From Phymorhynchus buccinoides (Eukaryota; Mollusca; Gastropoda; Neogastropoda; Raphitomidae), in NCBI GenBank assembly GCA_017654935.2, contig CM065710.1, positions 11,442,415 through 11,506,414 of the forward strand: a DNA stretch of 64,000 nt, read 5' to 3'. A program made the translations under genes and the position numbers. Below the pieces are notes generated by a model. The model was given only the letters and a program-made list of their open reading frames with translations, searched no databases and had not been told where the DNA came from. Positions 1 through 36,300 of the stretch are shown here, one piece after another (within the stretch, counting starts at the first letter, position 1; every line of letters begins with the position of its first letter).

Positions 1-249
1 GAATACCAAGGGAAGCTAGAGCCACTCCAATGGCTGGTCCATTCACGGACTCAAAGAGCCTGAAAACCGCAATACAGCAAAAAACCGAACCAACAACGTC
101 ACAAAAGCACAGCCCTTGAGGGCTTTGGACAAAGATGCTTCCAACAGTATAACGTAGGAAGGCTAAAACTTGACCGGGCAAGACTCTTGTCACAATGGAG
201 TTTCTCTGCAACAGCCTTAGAAGGCTTGGAGAAAGAGGGAAAAGGGAGG

Positions 250-2840
250 TAGTCCTCATGGACACCTAGTACCAACTTGAAAGGATGAACAACAAAAAGA
301 GCCTAAGGAAACTGAATCTTCCTTGGGCCTGGTAGACCCGCCCAAAGTGAAACGGTTAGTTACTGCGAGAAGCGTAACAGAGTATCCAAATGACGTCAGG
401 ATAACCGTGGAAAAAACCGGGCAACCGATTCTTCCCCGAACAAGCCCGACTCCGGAAGGGGAAGAGAGCGCAAAACGCTCCTTTTCCCTGGACGAAAGAG
501 ACCTGTTCTGCGCCAGAAAAGAATCCCGGGCCAAGGCACAGGTTTGAACCTTCAAACCAGCCGTGACATCAGAGAGGCTCTGTAGCACATTGCCCAAAAG
601 GGCTAGAGAGACTCCAACGGAAGCTTCATCCACCTGATCAAAGAACTGAAAAACCGCCGGTGAATCAGAGGCTGATTTGCCTAGAGACTCCGCCAAGGTT
701 TGCACGAGAGAGGTGGCCATGCCACAAGCCCTGAGAGAACCAGACAGAGATTCCTCGAGAGACTTGAAGGCCGAAGGCTTGAACGTGACGGGAGGAACAG
801 CAGCAGGACCCCAAGGACTCCACCTCCTCAGCAGAAGGTTTGGAGACGGAGGGGAAGCGCAGGTATTCCGTCGGTAGGGGGACGAAAGGTCTGAATCTAG
901 GTACCAAAAAGGAACCGAACTGAGACGAGGCCGGCTGAGAACGCCCCAGATTAGCCTCAGCAATCTGTTCAACGAAAGGACCTTGCCGGTCCTCAAAGTG
1001 AACTCCGCTTTAACCACCAAATCCTCCGGGAAGGAGGGGGCTTGGAGAGTCAAAGAGCTCTTGGCCTGCAGAAGAGAGCCAACCGCGTGATCAGTGGCGG
1101 ACTCCTGATGGGAGGAACGCACAGGTACCACGTAAGGGCACGATCGAGACAAAATCTTGAGAAGATTCTGAACCGAGGACTCAGTGTGAGAGTGAGGGAC
1201 CTCCGACTGAGGGTCCAGTTCCATGTCTGACTCCTAGTCGGACTGAAACTCAGAGAATTCCTTGGAGGGGTCTGGCCGTTGAAGCTTCTGATAAGGGCGG
1301 CCCAAAGAGTCAAACACCACCGGAGGGCCATGCCTGGAAGAGGGCTCTGCCGGTAGGGAGTGAGAGGATCTCTGAACACCGGCCGGAACCGGGAGAACGT
1401 GGCGTCCTCCGTGCGAGCGGGACATTCCCGGTTGACCCAAACCGGAGGAACGAACCGGAAATTCATCATCGGAATTTTCCGGTTCTAGGCGAACCCTTTC
1501 CCGGTATGTCCGCGTTGGCCAAGCAACCGGGAGACAACCGGATGATTACCGGGTAAACACCGGGAGAACCGGAGGAAACGGTCTCGCAACCGGGAGAAGC
1601 AAATATCCGGTTGCGGTGGGAATGCCATGAGGCTCCAACCGTGCCATCCCCCGGTATGTCCGCGTTGGCCAAGCAACCGGGAGACAACCGGGAGAAACCG
1701 GATGAATACCGGGTGAAACCGGGTAAGCACCGGGAGAACCGGAGGAAACCGTCTCACAACCGTGAGAAGCGAATTTCCGGTTGCGGTGGGACTGCCAAGA
1801 GGCCCCAACCGCGCCAGTGCCAGGATCACTGGAGAGCCATCCCCCGGGAGGGGGGTATGGACTCTTATCGGTATGAAGGTGCCCCGCACCGACCGATTTG
1901 ACTGTCCTGGTAACCTCTCCCTCGAACTGAGTGGAGGATTTGAGCCCGGACTCAGGAAAGGGAACAGGCCGTTCCCGATCCTGGAGGTACCTCCCAGGTA
2001 CCACCGGATGATTGCCTGACAGACTGGCCAGTCTGGTGACAGAGGAGTCACCTCTGTCACTAGGCAAGCTCCCCGGAGGGGAGCCTCTCTGTTCCGTAAA
2101 CATCAAGCCCACAGGACGGAAACCAGAGGTGGAAAGGGATTTCCTATCCCTGTTGAGGTCGACGCTGGCCTAGTGGACAAGGGCCTCCTGGAGGCAAGCC
2201 TGTGAACAGAAGGAGAGAGGGTTGCGCCAGTGACAGTCACACGAGAAGAGACAACTGGCGGCACCCTCTCTGGCCTAATCATAGAACCAAAATAGGAGGA
2301 AGATTCTGTCGAAGCGAAAGGGAGAACCCTGAAACCCGAAGAGTCCAAGTGACGAAAAGCGTAGTACAAAGCCTGCGAGTCCAACGGAAAAGGAGAAGGA
2401 GCAGAAACCTCCGAAGGGAGAGAAACTGGAATGGGCTCCGAAACCGGTTAGGCCGGTGTAACCGAAACGGACTGTGACTGGACGAGACGTAGGATTTGTG
2501 AGGATTTAGACGAAAACTTCTTGTAGAAGATTAAGAGAACCTGCCCAAAGGGTCCCTAGTGAGAGAAGAAGAGTCAACTGACTTGGAAACAGAAAAACAA
2601 CCGAAGCAGAAACTGCTTTGCCCGAGTGTTTTGAAACCGAGGGGTGCAAGAAGCCATAATGGCTGACGCCACCCCGAAAACGAACAACAGAGTGAACGAA
2701 ATAATTTTTCAACTAAAACGAACACCAAGAAATGACAATGAAATAATATCGATAGGATGACTAACAGCCTTCCCAAGAAACTGAATAGAACAAAGCTATG
2801 CACGGAACGAACCCACCAGATAGACAAGAGTCAGAAAAGG
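250..2840 (-). pseudogene. Decayed retroelement gag-like coding remnant (possibly DIRS-like)
   Basis: A 322-codon open frame on the minus strand (1224 down to 256), continued upstream by shorter minus frames with stops and shifts, gives a Ser/Leu/Pro-rich protein. One stretch (about 560-760) reads as a helical region ending in a motif like CALARDSFLAQ, which resembles the end of gag-like proteins of DIRS-type elements where an RRDxxL motif is common. No zinc knuckle, reverse transcriptase or tyrosine recombinase is visible. The GC-rich coding-like composition differs from the AT-rich DNA that starts near 3000. The assignment rests on pattern memory only; it could be another gag type or an unrelated decayed gene. 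Confidence 0.33.
1490..1790. repeat. GC-rich tandem repeat built on CAACCGG
   Basis: Two imperfect copies, about 1500-1600 and 1650-1770, share ccggtatgtccgcgttggcc and a run of caaccggga/aaccgga motifs. The short motif recurs more than ten times in 300 bp. It lies inside the gag-like remnant and reads open in more than one frame. Confidence 0.7.
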
Positions 2841-2999
2841 CGGAGCAGGGTAGGCCCAGGTGTGGTAGAAAGGCTGGAAAATTTAAGAATGACATATCCG
2901 GTGCCCCAAGGGTGCGCGTCATACCCGGAAGTAAGGGGAGTCACTCCCGCTGCTCCCTGCGGTATGGGTGCAGTCCCATGGGGCCAGTTTCGTTTTAGC

Positions 3000-3330
3000 T
3001 TGTGCTAGGGTAAGGTTCCAGGTTGTTTTAGGCTAATGCAGTTGTTTTGAGTGTTGGTACAGTATGATTAAATTAGATTGGCAGATTTGTATTTTTTCAA
3101 GCTATGTTTCAAGTAAGCTTACTTTCTTATGCTTGAGTGTTTAAAGTTCTATTGTCTTTTTTATCTGAGTCAAGTTTTGTTTCTTACATTACTACTTGCA
3201 CTCATCTAAAGAGCGACGTTGCTTGGAACAAAAACGAAATGAACTGGGAATCAAATTTTTTGGTGACCAAAATTTTGAAAAACAGGCGCCGCCTCGTTTG
3301 CACCCATGTAAAAGTCACCATAATCGTGTA
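3000..3330. other. AT-rich stretch without recognisable features
   Basis: Sequence changes sharply from GC-rich remnant to AT-rich DNA near 3000. I see no gene, RNA or repeat that I can name up to the KIF23-like fragment at 3337. Confidence 0.5.
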
Positions 3331-3336
3331 AGCAAC

Positions 3337-27942
<24,606 letters not shown>

Positions 27943-28051
27943 TTCATAATCTTTGCGATGTAAACGCAGGATCAAACGTTGATCGAACACTGAAAACAAA
28001 ATCCAAATCTTCGCTTCGCAGTCTCAGTTGAAGATGAATCGGCGCAGCGCA

Positions 28052-28090
28052 CTTCCGGTGTTTGAATTTCGAGGGAAGTGTAGCCAATCA
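28052..28090 (-). promoter_or_regulatory. KIF23: Candidate KIF23 promoter: inverted CCAAT box, CHR-like and ETS-like sites
   Basis: About 110-150 bp upstream of the start codon, the minus strand reads TGATTGG (28090-28084), then TTCAAA (28066-28061), then CCGGAAG (28058-28052). CCAAT boxes some 20-30 bp upstream of a CHR (TTTGAA in either orientation) are the known arrangement for G2/M genes controlled by NF-Y and DREAM/MuvB, and vertebrate KIF23 is such a target. Motifs this short occur by chance; spacing and position are the support. Confidence 0.45.
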
Positions 28091-28610
28091 GGAACGCTCA
28101 CTCCGTTGCGTGTGTTATCTCCCTTGCTAAAAAGTACTTCACGTTATGGCTGGCACTTGGCCAAGATAAAACGATTTTGATTTATTTTTATTAGGACAGT
28201 CGAGATAACGGCGAAGTTTTCTCAATTTTCTTTTTATTACCTCTACCAAAGAGGTTATATAGATTAGTTGTTGTTTGTTGGCCTGTCTGATTATCTGTGA
28301 CGAATATAAAAAGATGATGGTGGTAGTTCAAAGAAACATACTTCTTTCTTTTTGACTGTCACTCTTCTCTCTTTTTTTCTTCTTTTTAAACTTTTAAAGC
28401 AAATATCTGAGTAGGGCCAAAGACTATACAGTATCTTTGGTAGGGCTGCTACAAGAAAACAATGAGTAACCCGAAGGTTTGGGCCATGTCACAGAGAAAG
28501 CCGAAAGAAAAAAAAAAGTATAAAAGTTTTGAGCTCCCTAAGAATCCAGAATTAAATGTCCCATATGTGTCTGATTCAGACCAAGAGGACGTAATACTCC
28601 ATTTTCGTTC

Positions 28611-28674
28611 GGGGGGGGGGGGGGGGGGGGGGTCCAAGGCGTAAAATCTATATTTTTCTCTCTCTCAGAAGATA

Positions 28675-28732
<58 letters not shown>
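28611..28732. repeat. Two poly-G tracts
   Basis: G runs of about 20 and 55 around tctctctctcagaagatag. Length is probably unreliable. Confidence 0.9.
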
Positions 28733-28733
<1 letters not shown>

Positions 28734-29037
28734 ATCAGCATATATGCGGGGAATTATACTTAGTACGTTTCCGATTTAGAGCAAAAATTGACTTTTTTTC
28801 TAAATTGTTATGGACTCTGAGTTGAAGAAACAGACAAATAGTAGACCAACAACAAACAAAGATTAAAAAAATATTGAAAAATATATAAAAAGACCGTAAC
28901 TTCCATGATGGGGGAAAAAAACAACTTTTTTTGATGGGAACTGAAAAGAAAAGAAAAGAGAAGACGAGGAAAGGAAGCAAAAACAAACAAACTAAAAACT
29001 CCGTAGCTAAAAAAAAAGCCTGCAACAACTATAAGTA

Positions 29038-29253
29038 GGGGAAGACGGGGTAAAAAGCGCATGGGCGGGTAAGAAGCCCACCCCAATTATTTCATGAAAT
29101 AAAGAAAATGTCAGTCAAATTTTGCCCATGAGACGAATGTTAGACATTAACGCTCGTCTCATGGGCAAAATGAGACTGAAATTTGCTTCATTTCATGAGA
29201 TATTTGGGGTGGGCTTCTTACCCGCCCATGCGCTTTTTACCCCCGTCTTCCCC
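29038..29253. mobile_element. 216-bp palindromic MITE 'GGGGAAGACGGGG', copy 1
   Basis: Almost perfect inverted repeat, arms gaagacggggtaaaaagcgc and complement, middle near gacattaacgctcgtctcat; TA on both sides. Between the KIF23 and SEC11A start codons. Confidence 0.9.
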
Positions 29254-29499
29254 TATACTACATTTTTTTTTAAAGAACAGGACATAAAAATAAGACTTCT
29301 CTCAAAAATGAAAATAAAGAAAGAAAGAAAGGGGGATGGGAACTGAAAAGAACCCAAAAGATCAACTGACAGTTAAAAAAAATTATGTTGAAGTAAAAGG
29401 GGGAAAGGTGTATGGGGATGGATTTTATTTAAGTACCCTTAAAATGTTGCCACACACACACAATTTTTTTTTATAATTCTGGATCGATTAATTCTCATT

Positions 29500-29740
29500 G
29501 GTCCAATGAGCGGCTTAGCTGGCTGTTTTGACCGCCAGGTGGCATAACGCTCGAGTGGGGCTAATCCTCTCTATATTCTTAGTTGGGGGGAGAGAGAGAG
29601 GGGGAGAGGAGTCCTTCCCTCTCTCTCTCTCTTTCTCTTCCCCCAACTAAAAATATCACGAGATACGGGCCCCTATTGAGTTGGTTGCCACCTGGTGGTC
29701 AAATTGGCGAGCTAGGTTGACCATTCCGACTGGGTAATAT
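29500..29740. repeat. Imperfect inverted repeat with GA/CT core
   Basis: ttgaccgccaggtggca (left) pairs with tgccacctggtggtcaaa (right) around a (ga)n/(ct)n core at 29585-29640. A related piece is at 41080-41210. Confidence 0.6.
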
Positions 29741-29840
29741 TATCCTACCCCAAATTAACGCAGTGAAATGGTTTTAGGTGATTTATCTTACCAATTGTAA
29801 CCTCTTTAAACTGCAGCAGTACTATTAGCAAATACCTATA

Positions 29841-30047
29841 GGGTGAGACGGGGTAAAAAGCCCACGGGCGGGTAAGAAGCCCATGCCAATTATCTCATGA
29901 AATAAAGCACATTTTAGTCACATTTTCCCCATGAGACGAGTGTTAATGTTTAGCATTCGTCTCCTGGGCCAATTTTGACTGAAATTGTCATGAGATAATT
30001 GGCATGGGCTTCTTACCCACTCATGGGCTTTTTACCCCGTCTTACCC
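29841..30047. mobile_element. Palindromic MITE 'GGGGAAGACGGGG', copy 2 (diverged)
   Basis: Arms gagacggggtaaaaagccca and complement; TA on both sides. It has more mismatches than the other copies. Confidence 0.88.
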
Positions 30048-30394
30048 TACTACCATATCCTAATAAAAGCATACCTCATCATTATTAATACCTTCATTCT
30101 TGGTGCCCCTTCTCCATTTCTTTTTCAGTCTCCGCCATCTTCATCCTAACAAATGTCCCATATGTGCCTCTAAGCAGGTCGGAGGACGTAAACTGACAAA
30201 TTTCTATTCAGTACCCTTAAAATACACACACACACGAACGATCCTGGAGGCAATGCCCGGAGACAGTGCAACACCAGGAAAGTCCCGATTTTTAGCAGTA
30301 CAGATGTTTATGAACTAACTCCACCCGCATAAACCTTCTAACTTCGAGTGCCAGACAGTTGTTTTTACGACTTCTAGTTCTTCTTCTTCTTCGA

Positions 30395-30434
<40 letters not shown>

Positions 30435-30546
30435 CATTCTATTTATCAGTCGATTTGGGGTGTCTGTCTTTTCTTCCCCCCCCCCCCCCCCCCCCTCTTA
30501 TTTTCATTTCTTTTTCTGTCTCTGTCTCTCTTTCACGGTATCAGTT

Positions 30547-30759
30547 GGGAAGACGGGGTAAAAAGCGCATGGGCGGGTAAGAAGCCCACCCCAATTATCT
30601 CATGAAATGAAGCAAATTTCAGTCTCATTTTGCCCATGAGACGAGCGTTAATGTCTAGCATTCGTCTCATGGGCAAATTTGACTGAAATTTTCTTTATTT
30701 CATGAGATAATTGGGGTGGGCTTCTTACCCGCCCCATGCGCTTTTTACCCCGTCTTCCC
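30547..30759. mobile_element. Palindromic MITE 'GGGGAAGACGGGG', copy 3
   Basis: Arms gaagacggggtaaaaagcgc and complement. The left flank has lost the TA (ttggga). Confidence 0.88.
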
Positions 30760-30769
30760 TACCTGGTAT

Positions 30770-31497
30770 GACCAAATTGATAGGTTTATCAAGGCCGTCC
30801 CCCCTCCTCATCTCCCCCCTCCCTCACACACACACACACACACACGCATAAAAAAAGAAGTGGGTGTACATGGAGAGGTGGCCATGTTGTTGTTTCAGTT
30901 TTGTTGCTATGTATGTTTGTTATGTAAAGACAATAAAAACGTTAAAACCAGGTGGCCATCAATATTCAACATATAGGCCAATCCCTCACCCACAACATGA
31001 TCCAGACAGATGAGACAATTAGCGCACAACGCAGCATGCCTGCTACCAAGACCAATTACAGGAAGTTCTCTTCCCCCCCCCCCCCCCCCCAAAAGCCGCA
31101 GTGTGGGAAGTGGAGCAGCCTTCCACCCGAGGCAATTTCATCAGCCTCGGTGGAGGTCTTCAAATCCCAGATATCTAACCTACTCCCCCTCCCCTTAGTC
31201 CCCCACCATCCTGCCCTTCTCCATACCCCCATGACCCTCCACCCACCCCACTTCCCCAGTGAGCTGATCATCTGGGCAGCTATCCTTTCCTACAGTTAAT
31301 ATTGATAAGTATACCAGAACCCCCTTTGTTTATGCAATATCAACATGATGACGAAGGATGCCTCAAGAAAAAATAAGAAGAAATGTGCACAGATTCCCTA
31401 AAAAGACGAACCGAAAACATTATCATCTCGCGAGAGTCGGGAACGAGATTTCGAGTCATCTTTTGGAAGTGTAGCAGACAACGCTTACATTTTCAAT
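30770..31497. other. Upstream region of SEC11A
   Basis: Poly-C tract at 31075-31090, then 400 bp of ordinary sequence up to the SEC11A start codon. It should hold the SEC11A promoter and 5' UTR, but I see no TATA or other motif I would defend. Confidence 0.4.
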
Positions 31498-31557
31498 ATG
31501 AGTGGGTTGTTGAGTTTCGATTTTCTCGACGATGTTCGTCGCATGAACAAGCGACAG
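31498..31557 (+). CDS. SEC11A: SEC11A exon 1
   Basis: 60 nt encoding [20 protein letters not shown], then donor gtaagg. Confidence 0.97.
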
Positions 31558-31914
31558 GTAAGGGATCAAATAATGAACGTTTTTTCTTTCTATATATTTC
31601 TTCCAATTTGCATTTACCTTTGGAATTGAATCTGTAAACACTCGCCGAAAACTGGCAACGTGTCCCAAGAACTGAAGTCAGTGAAGATGACGGTGTTGTC
31701 AGTTGTGTAGGCGGATGATGACCGTAATACTAATAGTTTAGGTGCCGTGTCTCCATATGTTTGGGTTTAATTTTCATGTGATAAAACTGTAAGTTTGTTT
31801 ACATGTTCAGTTGTTGTTGTCATAAGCTTTCTTGTGCTGTACGTTTATTCTAAATTTGATATTTGTGTGTGAAGACGTATGTCTAAAAGATTTGTCAAGC
31901 GTTTGACTGTTGAG

Positions 31915-31962
<48 letters not shown>

Positions 31963-32064
31963 TTAGCACATATGCATATATATATATGCGTGCATATTTA
32001 CACATACACACACACACACATGCATGTACACGCGCGTGCACACACACAACACACACACACAGCA

Positions 32065-32110
<46 letters not shown>

Positions 32111-33290
32111 AGTGTGACACACATGCACACACACATACACACACACACACAAACAGACATACAATAACACACACACGGTGATGCACGCAAATACACACAT
32201 GCAGACAAACATGCGCACGCACACACACACACACACTACACAGCAGTTAAAACTAAAAGTATATAAAAAATATGGTATAATATATTAAATAACGATAGAA
32301 TAAATTCAACTCCCCTGTCTCTTCCCCTTTCTCTTCCTGGTCTACATAAATGACCTCCCAGACAGAGTGGCTTATCCTACACGCCTCTTTGCTGATGACA
32401 CCATCTTGTATCAAGAGCAGGCAGACCAACAAGACCAGCAGCTACAGGAAGACCTGAAGGCACTGGAACAATGGGAACATGAGTGGGACATGAAATTCCA
32501 CCCTGACAAATGCAGTGTCATGCATATCACACGGAGGACTACCACCACCTCCCCCAAGTACTCCCTCCACGATCAAGAACTGCAGAGAGTGGCCTCCTCA
32601 AAGTACTTGGGAATAACACTGCAGGATGACGGCAAGTGGGACACCCACATAAACAACACTGTGGCCAAAGCCAACAACACCCTTGGCTTCATCAGAAGGA
32701 CCCTCAAGACGAACCAGAAGGACATGAAAGAACTGGCCTACAAAGCACTTGTCCGTCCTCATCTTGAGTATGTCTCAAGCGTGTGGGATCCCACCGCGCA
32801 GAGAAACATCAACGACATTGAGGCAGTCCAATGTAGAGCAGCACGCTTCGTCATGAATGACTACCATCAAAAGTCCAGCGTGACTGCCATGCTCAACAAA
32901 CTGGAGTGGCCCACGCTGCAAAAACGAAGAGCCGCCACAAGACTCACAACCTTCTTCAAGATCCTCAAAGGGCAGCTCCAGGTCAAGTGCGAACATCTGC
33001 AGCCCTTAGCTGCAAGAGCGAGAAGAGGGCACAACGAGCAGTTCAGCAGGATCCCCTGCCACACCCAGCAGCGCAGCTCCTCCTTCTTCCCCCGCGCAAT
33101 CAGAGAGTGGAACGCCCTGCTTCCAGAAACTGTCCAGGCCCCCTCTGCCAAAGCCTTCTTCAGGAGGCTGTTGGCAGAGCACTAAAAGCTCCAGACCCAA
33201 GGGTAGGCAGTTGTTGGGCCGGCATCACGGCTGGGTTCCGCTGAACGGTCCCAGTCTGGCCGGTTGTCTGGCTGTCTACCCACCATAGCT

Positions 33291-33366
<76 letters not shown>

Positions 33367-36300
33367 CTTATCTTCCGAAAATTCTCAACTAATCTCTAAA
33401 GTAGCATCGTTTATACATAAAGCTTTAACAGTTAGACGTCAATGTTTGAGTGAAAGGCAGAATGCACGAGATGTTACTTAAAGTTTTTGCTTGTATTGTT
33501 ATTGTTATGGGCCAGTGGCCTAACAATTAAACCATTTTTGACTTTGACTTTGACTCTCTCTCTCTGTGTGTTTTTTTGTTTCTTTTTTCTTCTTTTCTTT
33601 GTTTTCTCTCTCTTCGACCTCTTCGCCCTTTTCAGTTGAAATAATGGTCAGAACTGACTTTGTCAACTATATTGGAAGAAGAAGAAGAACTCAGTGCTTT
33701 TGGGATTCTTTGTTTCAGCTGTATTACCAGGTGCTGAACTTTGGCATGATCGTGTCGTCAGCTTTAATGATCTGGAAAGGGCTAATGGTGGTCACTGGCA
33801 GTGAATCACCCATTGTGGTTGTGCTCAGGTAATACTATTAACCCATTGACTGCCGTATAACGTATCACATACTGACTTGATGACATCACTGATGACATCA
33901 TCAGATGTAGAGGAATAACTCTGAGTGATATGCTGGCTTTTGCTCTAACACAGTCAAGAGAGTTATATCCCCAGACCATTTTGCCAGATTGGCTCTATCA
34001 CTATCACTGATAGTGATAGAGCCAACTGATAGTATCAGTTGTCTTTTTCTTGGCATGATTTGTCCAATGATTTTTTCTTTTAATTTTCTCTGGTAAGTCA
34101 AGCCTCAAGGGGTTAATAACAATAGTAATGATGATGATAATTATAATAATAAAATAATGTTAATGATTGATCCTGTCAGCTCTGATTATATTTCTTAGAA
34201 TATGAAAAGATCTGATGGTAGTCACTGGGTATATTCATATTACTATACTATGCATTGTGGCGGCACCATAGCCTATGAGGTTTAGCCGAGGCGTGGTGAC
34301 CGCTACACCTATCTGTATTAAAAAAATCAGGACTTTACTGGTGGTGCACTGCCTCCGGGCATTGCCTCCAATATTGTTCCCACCATCTTTGTATTTACAA
34401 ATGTCCCATATGTGTCTGTTCCAGACCGAGAGGACGTAAAACACAATTTTTCGTTCGGTAGTCACTGGCAATGTTACTTACCAAGATCATTGTGGCAGTA
34501 CCATAGCTGATGAGGTTTAACTGGTATTAGGTATTGTAGGTATTAGGTACTTTATAGTCACAGAGGCATCTCTGTGAAATTCGGGTTGCTCCCACCCAGA
34601 GAGTGCGTCGCAGCCAGAGGCGCGCCACCCATTTTTATTTATTTAATTTAATTTTTTGCATGCGGTTTTTGTGTGACTGATGAGGAAGAAAAGGGGGCGG
34701 GGTAAATTTTGACCAAATGACAACTTTTTCGTTGCCACTGGGTTTAGCGTGTGCCAAGTGCATGGGCACACGGGATCTCGGTTTATCGTCTCATCCGAAA
34801 GATTCCACATTCTGACCGTAAGGCCTAGTGCAAAGTGAGAGGACAAATCCCCTGTACCCAGGTTCGAACTCGGGTTTACTTGACACGAAGCGAACGCGTT
34901 ACCACTGTGCCACTCTACACCACTGAGGCGTGGTAACTGCTACACCTATTGTTAAAAAATCGGGACTTTACTTGTGTTGCAATGCCTCCTGGCATTGCCT
35001 CCAATATTGTTCCCACCATCTTTGTATCTACAAATGTCCCATAATATATGTGTCTGTTCCAGACCGAGAGGATGTAAAACACTTTTTCGTTCATCACTGG
35101 CAGTGAATCACCCGGGTAGCAAAAAAATAGATTGTAATTATAGTATCGTCAATCCCGTCATCTCACGGTTGAAACTGAAAGTAGTTCAGGAGTGCTCCTG
35201 AAATCAAGATAGGAATAGCTGATAGATAGAATCTTCAGGATTGGCCATCATGGTGTAGAGTGGCACAGTGGTAACGCGTTCGCTTCGTGTCAACTCAGTC
35301 AAGTAAACCCGAGTTCGAACCTGGGTACAGGGGATATTTCCTCTCACTTTGCACTAGGCCTTACGGTCTGAACGTGGAGTCTTTCGAATGAGATGATAAA
35401 CTGAGGTCCTGCGTGCCCATGCACTTAGCACACGTTATTTTCAGTGGCAACTAAAAAGTTGTCATTTGGTCAAAATTTACCCCCCCCCCCCCCCCTTTTT
35501 CCTCATCAATCACAAAAAATCACATGCCAGAGAAAAAAAGGTGGCGCGCCTCTGGCTGCGACGCGCTCTCCAGGTGGAAGCAACACGAGTTTCTGACAGA
35601 GGGATGCCTCTGTGACTATAAAGTACCTAATACTTAATACCTAATGACATCTGGAACCATGGTCTTATAAAATAAAATATTTCTACAAAAATTGATGGCA
35701 GATTAAAATAAATATGTGCTCTGCACGTTTTTGGAATGCGGTACAAAGTTGGAATTCCCACTTTGTCCGAAAGGCAAAGCGGCGCTATTCAAAAACGAAA
35801 TCGCGTGCACTTGCGTGATGGCGCGAGAAACAGCTGTATAGTGATCACAAAGCTGCCCTAACCCTAACCCTAACCCTAATCCTAACCCTAACCCTGTTGG
35901 CACAATTCCGGAATTGTCAGTGAAAGGGGGGCAATTCTAGAATCGGCTGCGCAAAGTTGGAATTCTCACTTTGTCCCGTCCAATTCTGGAATTGTACCAC
36001 ATTCCGAAAACGCGCAGAACACATGCAATTCTAACACCACCCCCACCCATCCTGTACGCACAGACACGCACACATTGGAAATGATTTGTAATGCGGTCAC
36101 CACTTCAGGATCTTGGGAAGAATCAGAGATTATTGAAACGCGTCATTTCAGGATTGGAGAGGGTGTTTTCATGAAATTTTTGTAAAAATGAAGAAAAAAA
36201 TTGTTCAATAAAAAAAAGAAGAGAAAAAGGTACTGATGATATATTGTGATGATGGTGATGATGATATATGATAACAGTGGCAGCATGGAGCCGGCGTTCC

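Noticed and set aside
28462..28644. Plus-strand frame near 28.5 kb ending in poly-Gly
   Set aside because: Contains a piece of an interspersed repeat (cccatatgtgtctg) also at 34400 and 35040, and ends in a poly-G tract.
31895..32236. Cys/Val-rich frames, and similar ones at 58447-59057
   Set aside because: Translations of (CA)n/(GT)n and poly-C tracts.
33566..33832. SEC11A starting at the in-frame methionine in the intron ([11 protein letters not shown])
   Set aside because: The acceptor tttcag lies between this and LYYQV, and exon 1 at 31498 gives the conserved [12 protein letters not shown].
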